Part shown: positions 1 through 11,900 of the stretch, in pieces
Layout of the letters: each line of letters begins with the position of its first letter
How positions within the stretch are numbered: position 1 is the stretch's first letter
Source of the DNA: Mesotaenium endlicherianum
Taxonomy: Eukaryota > Streptophyta > Zygnematophyceae > Zygnematales > Mesotaeniaceae
Reading direction: 5' to 3'
Length of the DNA: 22,797 nucleotides
Assembly: GCA_009602735.1 (NCBI GenBank)
Contig: WELA01005647.1
Location: forward strand, 212,798 to 235,594
Position numbers and translations under genes: made by a program
Notes under the pieces: generated by a model
What the model was told of the DNA's origin: nothing
The model's database searches: none
The model's input: the letters and a program-made list of their open reading frames with translations, nothing else

Positions 1-141
1 TGCAAGGGTGGTGAGGGGAGGGGGAGGGGAGTAAGAGAGGGGCGGTGGGAGGAGGGGCAGCGGGAGAGGGGAGGGACGAAGAGAGGGGAAGAGGGGAGAA
101 GAGTGGAAGGGAGGGGCTCGAGTTGAAGAGAGGGGGCGAAC

Positions 142-2165
142 CTCGGCATCCTCGTCCTCCTCCGCAACCTTGATCATGTAGTCGAGCGCAATCAGGAACG
201 ACTGGTCCAGCTCCTCCATCTTGGCCGACACGGCTGCAGCCGCCGACAGCTGGACGGCCATCTCGCTGTCCTCCTCCAGGTTCTCGATGCCCGCCATCTG
301 GCAGCAGTGGCAGCAGCGGCAGCAGTCACAAGAGCGGGGGGCGCGGGAGGGGGCAGGGGGGGAGGGAGGGACGTAGGGGAGGCGGAACAAAGAGGAAGGA
401 GAAGAGGAGGGGGAGAGAGGGCCAAGCGCGTGTGAGGCGGGGATGACGGAGGAGGAGCAGGAGGCAATGGCACGTGGAGAAGTATCGCCAGCGTGCTTGC
501 TTGGTGCGACCGAGGACATGGCACCCTCTCGATTCGCTAGAGAGTCCAGCCCATGAGATGAGAGCCACATCAGCAGGCCCCTACCTGCAATGCCCCATCG
601 TTTGTGCCCAGGTGTCCCTAAGGTTTAAGAAGCTTGGGTTTAAGAATTCCCGGGGTTTGAGGGTCAGGACGAGAGTCCAAACGAGCTGCAGCGGGCGGGG
701 TGAGGGTCTCGGGCCCCCATCAAGGGCTGCTGGGGGTTTGTCTCGGCTGGTGTAGCGTGTGGCACGCTTGAGGGTTCGGGGTTTAAGGCTCGAGGTAACA
801 ATCTCAGTGCAAGCGTCAAGGCCTGGTGGGGGTTTTAGGAGCGTGTGAGGAGCGGGGAAGCCTCAGATAGCGCTCGGAGGAGGAAGGGAAATGGCAGCTC
901 TTCTGAAGCGGGGGCCAGGTTCCATTTTGGGGCTCAGGGTTTAAGGCTAGGGTTTCAGAAGGTGTAGGGTTAAATTTTAAGATGGAGGCGTAGGGGAGGA
1001 GGCTGGGAGGGCGAGAGTCGGAGCGCAGCAACAATGCGCGCCCAGATCTGGGGACGTGTTTGTGTGTGTGCGTGTTGTGTGTGCGTGTGCGTGTGTGTGT
1101 GTGTGTGTATGTGTGTGTGCGCGTGTGTGCGTGTGTGCATGCGCGCGTGCGCGTGCGTGTGTGCAAAAGTGAGAAAATTGTGAGAACGTAAGCGTGCCAT
1201 ACTGAGAGAGGGAGAGGGAGAGAGAGAATTTGTGCATTGTGTGTGCGCGCGCGCACGAGCATCACGGATACAAAAACGCCTGCGGTCTCCACAAAGAACA
1301 GCACGCTTGTGCACCCCTCACATGCTCTATACGCCTCTACAGGATAAAGCCTCACCCAGTCACCCCAATTTCCCACGCAGCATCCTCTGGTCCACCCTGT
1401 GCCCACCCCCTCCTCCCCCCTCTCTCCGTTTCCCTCGCCAGTCCTTCTCCCCCCTCCCTTCTCCCTCTGATCCCTATCCCTATGACGACCCCCAAGTCCC
1501 CCGCCCCAAGCACCAGGTTGATTCTCCTTCACGAAAGGTCCTCCAGACTCTCTCGCTAACCATACTTCATTGCCTACACGCCGGGACCAAAAAACATAAG
1601 TCAATTGGTACCTATGCTGAGCAGGCCTTGAGTGGTATTTCAAGAGCACGCCTCGAGTGCAGAGTTTGTGCTGGGAGAGGGCGGGTGCCAGTCACAGGGG
1701 GGCGGGCGTTCGCACCAGATCAGCCATGGTGGAGAGGACATCCGCGACAACCTCGCCACCCCTCAGGAGATCCTCCCACGCGCTCACAGGAAGTTCCTCG
1801 GCCGTTCCGTTGCTGCTGGCAGCCATTCTCACGCCTCCTTTTCGACTGCCGCTGTGGCTGCTGCGTCCACTTCCACCTCCCTGTGATTGTCCTGACCTCT
1901 GTTTCGCCCGCCCTATCGAGCAGAGAGAGCCGGATGCCCCTCCAAAGATGCTACCTTGGGCCACGTCAACAGATAAAATTTTGAGCGTGCATGAAGCTAC
2001 TCGTGGAGTGGTGAAGCTGTGATTAAGAGCCCTCACCACCCTGACACATGATGCGGTATCCCTTAGAGGTCGCAAAGAGATAGTCTCCAACTGTCTCCCA
2101 GAGCAGCCCGCTTGCAAGCCCACGGCCATACAAGGAGCGCCTAACTTTGATATATGCGCCTGCAT
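142..2165 (-). CDS. Unidentified protein with plastid-transit-like N terminus, 5' part (2 exons, runs off left edge)
   Basis: Not recognised. Exon 1 is 2165..1716 (150 codons from an ATG), with donor CTG|GTGCGA. Exon 2 is 297..142 (52 codons), with acceptor CTGCCAG|ATG and donor GAG|GTTCGC. Both junctions are phase 0, so the frames join cleanly. Residues 1-105 are rich in Ser, Arg, Ala and Gly with very few acidic residues, as in a chloroplast transit peptide. From about residue 107 the composition changes to acidic, helix-forming sequence such as ELPVSAWEDLLRGGEVVADV, then in exon 2 EELDQSFLIALDYMIKVAEE, which looks like a conserved helical bundle. The 1,418-nt intron contains a GT/GC microsatellite. 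The next exon should lie left of position 1. An alternative start is Met13 at 2129. The gene faces away from the SMP/LEA gene at 3327. Exon structure is fairly secure; function and plastid location are inference. Confidence 0.6.
1056..1164. repeat. GT/GC alternating microsatellite in an intron
   Basis: About 110 bases of almost pure alternating purine-pyrimidine sequence (GT with GC interruptions), inside the first intron of the minus-strand gene at 142-2165. Alternating GT/GC tracts can adopt Z-DNA. Open frames read through it on either strand (Cys/Val or His/Thr repeats) are artefacts. Confidence 0.9.
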
Positions 2166-3326
2166 GGTGAAGTCTACCTGAACGTCTGCAGCAGGATGGG
2201 CAAGCACGCAAAGAGGAGAGAGCACTCGAAAAAACAAGTGCGTATATTTAGGAGAAATGCTTTCACTTGGCTCTTACTCCCAGAGCCCCACACTGTTCCA
2301 TCGCGCGCGTTGTGGTCGGACGTTTCTCTCTCATGGCCCGCTATTTAGATCATTGATGAATATTACACTACATACCTGCTATGCAAACGCGTACATGTTG
2401 ACTGCTTGTGGCAGTCGACGTCGGATTCTGGATTAGTCTACGACGACCGATTGCAGCGACCAGTTTTGACGCATGTCTTTCTTCCCGTGAGTAGAGAGGA
2501 CCTCGTCACCTCGTGTCACACGAAAGTCATTTCCTTCATGCCATCCATGTCCATGTCCTGGCTCGCACATCCTTGCTGCTACCATTGTCGAGTGACACGC
2601 TTCCGAAGGGAAGCAAGTGATTTAATTGTTTCTCAGCTGCTTCTGTTACGTGGTGCTACTAGCTTGTGGCACGAACTGGCAAGGGAAAGCTTGCAAACAT
2701 GATCTGCCAAAGAGGAAAATGGTGTTCCCGGCGCTGTCTTGACCACTACTTAGAGAAACTGTGAGTAGAGCTGATATTTCTGCCTGGCCTTATCTTCGCG
2801 TAATAGCTTCACTGGCAATCGCTGACTATCTTCAAAATACTGTAAGCTCTTAAGTTTTTGGTGATTAGTGTCGGATATTGCGTTCCATGCATTGTCGACA
2901 CATGCACTACTTCTCTTAAGAATCTGTGTGCATAAATCGAAACATATGTCTCATTACTCGGATCGCATACGACTCTCTGTCCCTTGTGAATGGAGCTGTT
3001 TTGTTTGCCAATTAAGTCTGACCTCTCCTTCTTAGTAAGGGGAGGATGTAAACTTTCTAATCTGTTCGTATAATTGATGTTCTCAAGTCGAGGAGGTCAT
3101 TGCGCAGGCGGCGAACAGCATGGAATTCCTGGTAGAAGCAGTATAAGGGGCAATAATGTGGGGCTAGAAGTTCGTTGCACGAGAGGAGATCTAGCACTGC
3201 AGTGGCTGACATTATCTTTGTTGCTGGATGCAGCTTACACGTTGGCATCGTGCGTGCCCATCCTAATTGAACAAGGGTCATTCGATTCTCGACCATACCT
3301 TCAGGAGGTCCCATTCTTACTCTACA
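2166..3326. other. Divergent intergenic region, probably holding two promoters
   Basis: It separates the minus-strand start at 2165 from the plus-strand SMP/LEA start at 3327. No ORF here has domain-like content. The base composition is less GC-rich than the flanking exons. A TACGTGG G-box-like core lies at 2647-2653, far from either start. I see no clear TATA box with a convincing position. Shared or bidirectional control is possible but is inferred only from the gene arrangement. Confidence 0.5.
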
Positions 3327-5525
3327 ATGGCTCAAGAATTTAGGGAAGCGATCGGGCAAGCGCAGCAGGAGCTGCCGAACTTGGGCCAAGACAAAGGCCA
3401 GACCAGGGAGCTAGAAGGTCATCCCATCTCAAAGGAGGAGGCCTCCCACATCCAGGCATGTTCTCCTCGTGCTTTGTAAAAGTCTTTTCCACTTTTGTTG
3501 GAGGACCATAGTAGCTTACCTTTCAGATTCAGGGGATGGCACTGGGAAACGTCTGCCACGTTTTAAAGCATGGGACTGAAAGGAGGTGGTATGGATTAGT
3601 GGCGTCTTTGGATCCATGGCATGTTTTTTGGATACATGACATGGCACATGTAGGAGGCAGCATATTGAACAGTGGAGCTGTTGTAGCCAGTTAGCATGAC
3701 TTGAGCTGACTTGGGGCCATTTCTTCATTGTCTTCAGTTCCCAACCAAAACTTTTGAGTTCTGTGGATGAGGACTCATGTAGAGGCTTTTTTGCACACCA
3801 GGGTGGGTTGTTGCACTTCACTGTAGAGCTAATCCTTTCATTGTACTTCTTCTTCATCAGCTTACTTAGCAGCTCGCACGAGTGTCACTGCTAAGCTTCT
3901 TTCCTCGCGATCCTTCATGTGACAGGCTGAGGAGCAGAGGGCCGGGCATGATGTGGGCCATGACAGCTTGGCGGCCAGGGCCAGGTCAGCAGCATCTGCC
4001 AATGCCAGGGAGGGCAAAACCTCCCCAGGGCCCTTCCTGGGGGACGTGAAGCCCTTCAATGAGGAGCCTCACCAGGCTGAGCTTCGAGAGCACGCGCAGG
4101 TACATTTTTGGTCTTCATTGTTTGATTATTTAATTATTTATTCAATTACTCTTGTTTCTGGTTCAAGACACCCTCCTTTTCACATTGCATTCCTATCGGA
4201 CTGCCACATGTGCTGTTTGTTGTACGTTTTTCATTTTGGCCAAGTTTTGCCTGCTTGCATGTCGTAAGTTGGATGACACCATTGCTTACGCCGCTTCTAG
4301 ACGTGACATGCATGCCTCTGCCCGTGCATTACTTTGATGAGTGGGTCAAGCTGTACCTTGTCCAGCTAGCTTCACATCGTAGGTTTTAGTTTTTGATTCT
4401 TTATTATATCTTGTTTGTTTTTCTTTGTTTTGTATGTATATAGTTCCAAACTGCTGTGTCTTTCCCCGCCACGTGTCCAGATTAGGTATAATCTTTACCT
4501 GAAGCTGCCCTACTTCCAACCTTGCAAGCCGCAAGCATGACTTGGACATGTAACACGAAAACAAAAACATGAGCAGGAGTTTGGCGGCCGCACGGAGGAG
4601 AAGAAGGACATCCTGGGAGCGCCCATCACGCTCGACGACGCGCGCAAGGTCACCAAGATGGAGGTCCGGGCGGGGCGTCCCACCGGCGCTGGCTCCCTGG
4701 CTGCCCGGATCTCGTCGGCAGCCGCTGCCAATGAGAAGAACGACGGTGGCAGAGCAGGTGCCACTCGTCCTTCTTGACTCCCCTTTTTCTTTTTTGTGTT
4801 CCACTTGTTTGCTCTGTGGAGGAAGTTGGTAATGGACAGTTGTGCCTCCCCTGCGGTTTGTGTGTACTGGCTGTGCTTTCGCTCTCGCTCTTGGATGCGT
4901 GCATTGTAGTGTCAGCTGCAGGCTTTGTCGTTCACGTCAGAAAAGGGGGTCTGATTTCACTTTGGGGGCGCGTTCAGCATGAAACTTCTCATTTTGAGGG
5001 CATTCTACTTAAAGAGAACATTCTTTTTTTTGTTTTTTTTAAAACGAGGACATTCTGGGAGGGCAGATGAGAGGGAAAGAAGGGAGGGAGGGGGGGAAAG
5101 GGGGAGTGCAAGAGGGGGTGACATGGAGGAAATGGAGGATGCTGTGGGCAATGGGGAGAAGGATGGGCTTCATGTTCTTTTCTGAACCTTTTTTGGCTCT
5201 TCACTTGGCAAAGGAGGAGCAAAGGTGCACATGATGGTGCTCCTTATTTAGTGAATGAATTGTTGCTTGGTAGCCTGTACCCAAGTTGAGAGGTGTGTGC
5301 AGAATTTGACCAGAGGCCGGATGTTTGTGATCGAGGCGGGTTCTACATTTTCCTTTTCTGATTTTGTTCTTGAAAAAATATCATTTTTTAAGACTCTTTT
5401 GTCTCCCCTAGGACTCATGAATGTGTTGTGTGTGTGCTGCAGAACTAAGGGATAAACTGCAAGGCGTGCCAGAGAAAGAGCGTGAGAGTGCGCGCTCACA
5501 GCTGCTCTCTAACCATAGCATGTAA
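3327..5525 (+). CDS. Seed maturation protein (SMP) family LEA protein, 4 exons, 188 aa
   Basis: Exons are 3327-3455, 3926-4099, 4577-4757 and 5443-5525 (129+174+181+83 nt), giving 188 codons and TAA. LEA proteins of this family are hydrophilic and accumulate in desiccating cells, probably as protectants in cytosol and nucleus. Two SMP modules are visible. The first (about residues 32-77) contains ISKEEASHIQ, then AEEQRAGHDVGHDSLAARAR and SAASAN. The second (about 118-155) contains ITLDDARKVTKMEVRAG, then GSLAARISSAAAANEKN. Both follow the family pattern of I-(S/T)-x2-(D/E)-A, an A/M-E-x-R segment, and SLAA-x3-SAA-x2-N. The last exon adds a charged tail starting ELRDKLQGVPEKERE; its reading frame and stop fit a phase-1 junction, but it is the least certain part. 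If it is wrong, exon 3 reads on to TGA at 4775-4777. Intron 1 uses a GC donor. The ATG at 3327 is the first in frame before the modules. Confidence 0.82.
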
Positions 5526-8094
5526 ACTCAAAGAGCTCCTGAACTGTCATAGGAGAGAAAGCTGTGCAGTGGCAACTCTGCTACAGCTACCTGGTGCTGC
5601 TTATGAGTGAAAGATTTGTATGTACATTATGTACTAAAGCGCTGAAGAAGAGCTGACCTTGGAACGTTGGATGGAGCTTTGAAAAATTAATCTGTAATAT
5701 ACCACAGGGTGTAGGGCAGGTGACCAAATTTGTCACCTGCTTGACATATGTAATGGCTGTTGGATAAAATGTTGGACCTTTTTTTCATCCCGTTACCTAC
5801 TTTTTCTCCCTCTCAAGCTGTCTCGATGATCAATTTTTCAAGTAGTTTGCTGAGGTCAATATGCTTAGCTCTCAAGAAAGAGACAAATTTAACCAAAAAA
5901 AAGTTAGATGGTTCATTATTTTTAAGCTCCGTATCTCTTGTTTCCTAGCAGCTGATAGAGGGAAAAAGTACAATGGATACCTACTGACAAGCATTTCGAT
6001 GTAGGATGGCCGGCCGTAACTTGTGGAGAGCCCCTCCGCCAAGTATACAAGTCAGGTCCTGCTTCACAATTTTCTAGGCAAGTCACATGCAAACATTCAA
6101 CTGGTTGTGTGGCCTCTAGAAAGTTGCAGCTGTATGTTCACCCGACATGTACAGATGGGACCAATGGAAAGAGGTGGTATTAGTCTGCACGCTTGTGATG
6201 ACGACATGCACCTCACCCGTTAGATTCTTGTATGACATATCTTAGTAGCTATAATTGGAACATGGAACAAGTTGACAAACGTAATTAAGGTGGAGTTGGC
6301 ACCTGCAATGAAACAAAAATGGGACCTTGTCAAGCTGCATGGAAAAAGAGTTGCGCCATGTGAAGGACTTGCTTGTCTTAATAACACATTATGCTTCAAG
6401 TACACAGCTACCATGAAGAAGCAATCTGCAGAAGTTTGATTCGTGCCTGCTTTACCTCTATTCCGTAAGTTTCGAGTCTCGAGGCTTACATTGGTATGTG
6501 ATACTAAGTGCCGGTTGCTACACTCGTGAGGTAAGGTATTGGTTATGTAAGTGATTGAGTTGATAACTGAGCACCCCTCAAAATGCTAGAAAACAATGAG
6601 CACTCAATAGTATTGTCGCAAGCACGTCCTCGAGCTAACTAATGCTCCTCCACTTTCACATATACCTGCACCATGGTCCATATATGCCTGCTCTACCTAA
6701 CATTAACCAATCCTCAGGTCTATGCAACCAACGTTTGTCGTTACAACCAACCAAAGGCTGAATCTACTTGTCTGTCTGTAGAGAGCTCACGCTTAGTTCA
6801 CAATCTACATCCATAACACATCCTTACCCTCAATCTTCTTTGGGCCCAAGCTGGCCGAGGGCTTTGCAATTGATGTTGATTTCAGCAAGACCTAAATCCC
6901 TCTATGTGTCCCTTGTAGAACATGAGAACTTACTAAGCAATGAGACCTGGCAAGCTTGTGCTATTCATGTAGCATTGAGAATCCCTGTTGTGCCCTAAGA
7001 ATATCGCATAGAAATGTGGAATGCAAAACATGTTCATCATGAAACGTGCCGCAGACAAGCTGAGGGCTAAAATGGATCATGCAAGACTGGCCATTTAACG
7101 CAACAAGTAGTGCAGAGAAGCTGCCGAGAGAGGAGATGCAGATGGACAGATAGACCAGTGCGTGCATGGTCGGTTCTAAATGATGACTCGTGACGTGCCC
7201 GTGGAAAAGTTTTGCCCGCAATACAGGTTAGAGATGGCAGCCAAGCAAGGTCATGGTAATGAATATGTACGTTAGTAATTAATTCAGTTGATACTAATAC
7301 TCAATCAGGTTCATCTGTTGATCTTTACTAATTTCCAATATTATGACTCTAGTAGGATGAAGTCCATCTACGTTAGCTCGTTGACACATTCTTTGACAAC
7401 CACCTGACCGCCTTAAGCAATACTAGGAAATTGCCTAGGAATGTCTCTGTTGCAATATGTTAGATAGCTAACTGGACAAATGACGCCTTGAGCAAATGTT
7501 GATTAAAAGTGATAAAAAATGGTTGTGGATCTGTTTAGGTGAGGTCTGACTGACGTCGTTAACTCTTTGGTAGGTGGTGCCATCGTATTGCTGTCAGTAA
7601 ACTTATATTCCATGTACATATGCTAAGTTCTCTATCGAGTTCCGCCAATTCTTCATACATATTATTGAAAGAATGTTTAGAACCAATGCTGCAAGCCGTT
7701 ACATGAATTGCTTACTTACCTTGCTTATGCAGAGATTTACTGACTTCGTGATTGATGCTTCTTTACTAGCATTTGACTACTGAAGATTATTTGCGCTTTA
7801 TTTACTGTGCTGTAGTTAATTACTCCAGTTAGACCATAACCTTTACGTGTTAACTCAAGGATCTCAATTGAATAGTAAATTGCTTGTTGGTAAGCTGATT
7901 CATTTCAGCCATCGTCTTGCAGCCATGCTCAACTTTTGGATAAGTCATTTGCTAAAGGGACATTATGTTGACGAAGAACCTTGGGTGCGATGACAGAGGT
8001 TTGAGGGCACCTAAAGAGAATGTGGTCTCTGACCATCAAAGTCACCTCTTCTGTGACTGGATTTTCCTCTACTGCTGTAGCTGGACTCGCCTCA
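5526..8094. other. AT-richer intergenic region without a recognisable gene
   Basis: About 2.5 kb, visibly richer in A and T than the gene-bearing parts. The first part is the 3' flank of the SMP gene; TGTAAT-like hexamers near 5692 and 5749 could act as polyadenylation signals. ORFs are short, with no conserved motif and no splice-compatible neighbours. The right end probably belongs to the same decayed transposable element as the gag fragment at 8095-8412, but I could not trace polymerase motifs or LTRs. Confidence 0.5.
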
Positions 8095-8412
8095 CCTTTT
8101 GGAGGATCTCTTGCCCTTCTCTAGGGAGGAAGCATACCAATAGTCTTCCAGCTTGTGGCCTCTCTTGTCACAGTACCTGCTATACTGATCTAGTTGTTAA
8201 CGGGGCCTAGAGGGAGGAACCCGCTGCACTCCAGAGTCGAGCATGTGTTGTGTCCCTGGCCGCAAGAGTCTTCGGACGCTCTTCTTCTTACAGGAGAGCA
8301 CTCTGGACATGTATGTTTGAGAGTTGGATGGATCAGCATCAATTGCCTGATGTTGCTCGATCGATTCGATTGGTCCATCCATCGATTGGGGCAGATGTGG
8401 GTCTGCATGCAA
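8095..8412 (-). pseudogene. Decayed retrotransposon gag fragment with degenerate zinc knuckle
   Basis: Read on the minus strand, 8190-8095 gives YSRYCDKRGHKLEDYW followed by a basic tail ending at a stop. This follows the gag zinc knuckle of copia/gypsy-type elements (C-x2-C-x4-H-x4-C, usually with GHxxxxCW). Here the first Cys is Ser and the last is Tyr, leaving only the central Cys and His; each of the two changes can be explained by one base substitution. The same frame continues upstream to about 8412 with a Lys/Arg-rich stretch, broken by one TAA at 8197-8199. This is a non-functional remnant in intergenic DNA. I saw no protease, reverse transcriptase, integrase or LTRs. Confidence 0.5.
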
Positions 8413-8912
8413 GTTTTGGTTAATGTGTTTTTCTTCACATTGTCATGTAACTAAGCCATTGTTCAAAATGAATGTCTTGTTGAAGAATGCACATACTTCA
8501 ATTAACTCTTCCGGCTTCCAGCTGCTGCGTGATGTTGGCTTACGCTTTCACATTGAATTTTGCCCTTCATAATTCGCAGAGATTGGGCCTATATTTACAC
8601 GATCCACTATACACTACATATACACTAAGCACATTGTGTGCTTAATCATCATCAAGAGAAATTTTCTAGCTCCACCTCGGTCTGCCTATACGTGTTATCC
8701 TCCAAACACACAATCAATGTATCTCTCTACACCACAGGGCACATCCCAACGGAGCGACTCCTACCTCTGCAGAACACAGCTCTCCACAAATCACAACCTC
8801 CAACCGGGCAGCCAGCAGGGGAGCTCCCCAGAAAAATCATCAAGTGCTGGTTTTGCAAACTCCGCCTCCGTTTCATCCATCGCTTGTCTGTCAATCTAGT
8901 TTTCTCCGAGTG
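8413..8912. other. 3' flank of the ATG13 gene; no gene seen
   Basis: About 500 bases downstream (on the minus strand) of the ATG13 stop codon. The part nearest the stop is C-rich, so Pro/Ser-rich open frames on the plus strand here are not convincing. The minus strand contains GTGTAAATA near 8590, a possible polyadenylation signal for ATG13. Confidence 0.4.
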
Positions 8913-11900
8913 TCACCAAACAGTAAGTGGCGGAATGGACGAAGCACATTCGCCGGGCGATACGGCTGCCGTCCTTCCGACATTCTCGCGTTGACCCTGC
9001 TGCTGACCCAGTTGACCCTGTCGTTGACCCTGTTGTTGACCCTGCTGACCCAAGATGTTCCCGCCGCCGTGCTGGCTACTGACAATCGCCGCTCTCAAAC
9101 TCCTGAAGCTGGCAAGCTCCCGCAGAGCCTCCTGCGCGCTGACAGGTGTCCCCCCGGGCCTCAGCAATTCGCCCACTCCCTCACACGGAGGGGAGGACAG
9201 ATGGTTCCTCTCCCAGCTGTCTCTGTCTCTGCTCTCTCTCTCCCGGCTTTCGCGGCCCTCGCGTGCAATTTCAACAGTTGAGGCAGAGGCAGCGGCAGCG
9301 GCAGCGGCGGCGTTAACAGTGGCAGCAGGAGGATGAGAGTCTCTCGCGGCTGAGTCTCCTCCCTCCTGCCGCGTCTGGCCAACCCTGCCGTCCGGCGGCA
9401 GCGATTGAGCCGCACCCTCTGCCCCCCACTTGTCACCATCGCCATCGCCCTTGCAAGCTCCTCCTCCTCCTTGGCTGCTGCCAGCTCCTCCATCCACAGC
9501 CGGTCCTCCTCCACCACCACCGGCGCCGTCGCTGCCACCACCACCGGCGCCGTCGCTGCCACCACCACTGCCACCGTCGCCGCTACTAGGATGGCGCCTA
9601 CGAGGCGAGGCGCCGCCTGTTCCGGAAGCCTCGGCGTAGCCACCTGTCCCGGCTCCCCCTTGCTCACGCTCCTCGCTCCCCCCCCCCTCACCTATCTCAC
9701 CTGCCACATCTTTTCTACCTTGCTCCCCCTCAAGGCCCACTCCCCCGCCTCCGCCCTCCTCCTCTGTCATCTTTGTGCTCTCCTTTCCTTCCTCTTTCCC
9801 TGCCTCGCTAGCTGTCCGCTGCTCCTGGCCCCTTTGAGAGCTCGTTTCGCTTTCGGCTTGCGTAGGCAGGGCGAGGGTCGAGCCACCTGGCGCATCCAGG
9901 TGCTGACCAGGTGGCCCATCGATGGGCCTCTGGGGCGCCGACCGCAGAGGAGCAGCCGACTTGAGCATGCGGACAAGAGCCCCCACGGCAGCGTCCTGTG
10001 ACAGCTGGCGGCTGCTCCACTGCTCGGCCCTGGAGTGCATGCCACCTGGCACTGCCCTGGCGCCGGGCGACCGGCCCTCACTGTGCCACAGCCACTCAAT
10101 TACACGCGCACGTCAGGTGAAAAGGACAACAGATGGGAGGCTTCTTTTGCTATGGGCGTCTGGTCAAGGCTCCGAACACAAAAAGGAGCACATTCAATCG
10201 GCAAGAACGCTCTTCCCTGTCCTCAGGAAGCTTCTCGCCTCCTCTGATTTCATGAAGAAGACACTAAGGGGTTTGTGCAGCGGACAAGCGTTTGGTATAT
10301 ACAAAGAAAGGTGGAAAACAGGAAGAAAGAGAAAGAGGAGATAACTCAATGGTACGAGGAAAGTAGGAGACAGGTGGCGGCGCAGGAAGGCCACGAGGGG
10401 GGGGGGAGGAGGGGCGGCGGGAGCATGCAGAAGTCACAGCCAGGGAGGAAAGAGATCCTAAAAAACTGAGGGAAGCACGCGATAGAGAACGTTGCAAGCG
10501 CAAAAGGGTGGGCGGAAGAGGGCATGCAGTGGGAGACGGGCGAAGGGCGCCCACTCAGCAGGCAGGGTGGGGTGATGGGCGGCAAGGGAAGGGGAGATTC
10601 GACAGGATGAAGAGGCATGATCTCAGAGAAAGAGAAAGAGGGAGAGAGGGGGGGGGAGANATAGGAAAAGGAACATTAGGGTGAACGATTTCCAACAAAG
10701 CTAGGGTCTTGGAAAGGGCTTCAATGCACTTCTGAGGTTTCAGGTTAAGGGTGTCAGCTTAAGCTTGCGAGATAGGCTGTCAAATTTTGAAGTTTCGAGT
10801 CACTAGATGAGGGTTTGTTACCTGCTGCCAGCCGAGCCCGCAACGTCGTCGACGACAGCAAAGGGGAGGGCAAAGAAGTCTTCGTCGCCGTCGTCATCAA
10901 CCTCGTTGCTGTCCCTGTGATGCTCGACCACCCCGTCGATTGTTGACCCCACGCCCACGCAAGCGCCCGCCCTTGCCCCGCCGCAGCCATCGCGAGCCGA
11001 GCCGGCAGCGTCGGGGTGGTTCGACTGCCAGCTCAGCGGCGGCGGGGGCGTGTAAAGTGACCTGTGCTTGAAGGACGAGGGTGGGCCGACGGAGAGGACG
11101 CCGCCCAGGACCTGCAGCTCATGCATCACCCCGTTTGCAGGATTGCGCCACGTGGCGGGCCCCAGTCAGGGATAGCTCCTCTCGTTTTGCTTGATTGTGC
11201 CACGTGGCAGGTCCAGTCCTGAGGGGCTCGGGGGGCTCGTCTCAACGAGCGGCGGCAACATGCCACGTGGCGGGCTCCAGTCTGGAGGATCTCCCCTCAA
11301 GGATCTCTCAAGCGTGGCCGTCCTTGATGCGGGGAAAATGAAAAGCATGCGCACAGCAACAGCACACACGCTCACACGAATACGTGTATGCAGTGACGAG
11401 CTTATCAACGCTGCGCGTGCGTCATACTAGCATGAAGGAAGAGTGATGTGCACCGGCACCAAGCCTCTACCAGGGCCTATTGGCAGCAACAGAAGGATGG
11501 GCGGTGCACAACGCACGCACAACACACGCCAAGCACATGGCATACGCACACCCACGGGGGCAGTTGCCCAGATCACAGTGCGAGGCTACCGAATCTTAAA
11601 ATACACGAGCATTGGGCCGACGGGGGGCACGGGTGGTCCCCACCTGTCCGAAGATGTCATCGCCAGGTGGCTGCTGCTGCCATTGCTGCCGGAGGTGGAC
11701 AGGAGCTTCAGCGGGGCTCCCCTCCCAGCCGCCAGCGGCGTCGCCGCCCGGGCCTGCTGGCTGCCCCTGCCTCGCCACATTTTCTGCCTGCCCTGCCGGC
11801 CCCAAATGTTTTCTGCCCGAGATCGGCGGCGAGGCGTGCGAGAGGTGCGGGAGGGCGCCGCCGCAGTCGGCCAGGCTCGACAGGCGGGGCGACGACGCGA

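Noticed and set aside
816-1649. Minus-strand open frame with a long His/Thr run
   Set aside because: It is translated from the GT/GC microsatellite and lies inside an intron.
1232-1984. Plus-strand open frame (250 codons)
   Set aside because: It overlaps the transit-peptide exon on the other strand and C-rich intronic sequence; composition is Pro/Ser/Arg low-complexity with no motif.
3270-3300. TTCGATTCTCGACC resembling a tRNA T-arm
   Set aside because: No acceptor stem, D-arm or anticodon arm could be paired around it.
4577-4777. SMP protein ending at TGA 4775-4777 within exon 3
   Set aside because: Possible, but a good donor (GCAG|GTGCCA) at 4757 and a phase-matched final exon at 5443 with coding-like composition fit better. 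Kept as an alternative.
6961-7221. Minus-strand 86-codon open frame in the AT-rich gap
   Set aside because: No domain, no matching exons nearby and no compositional sign of coding.
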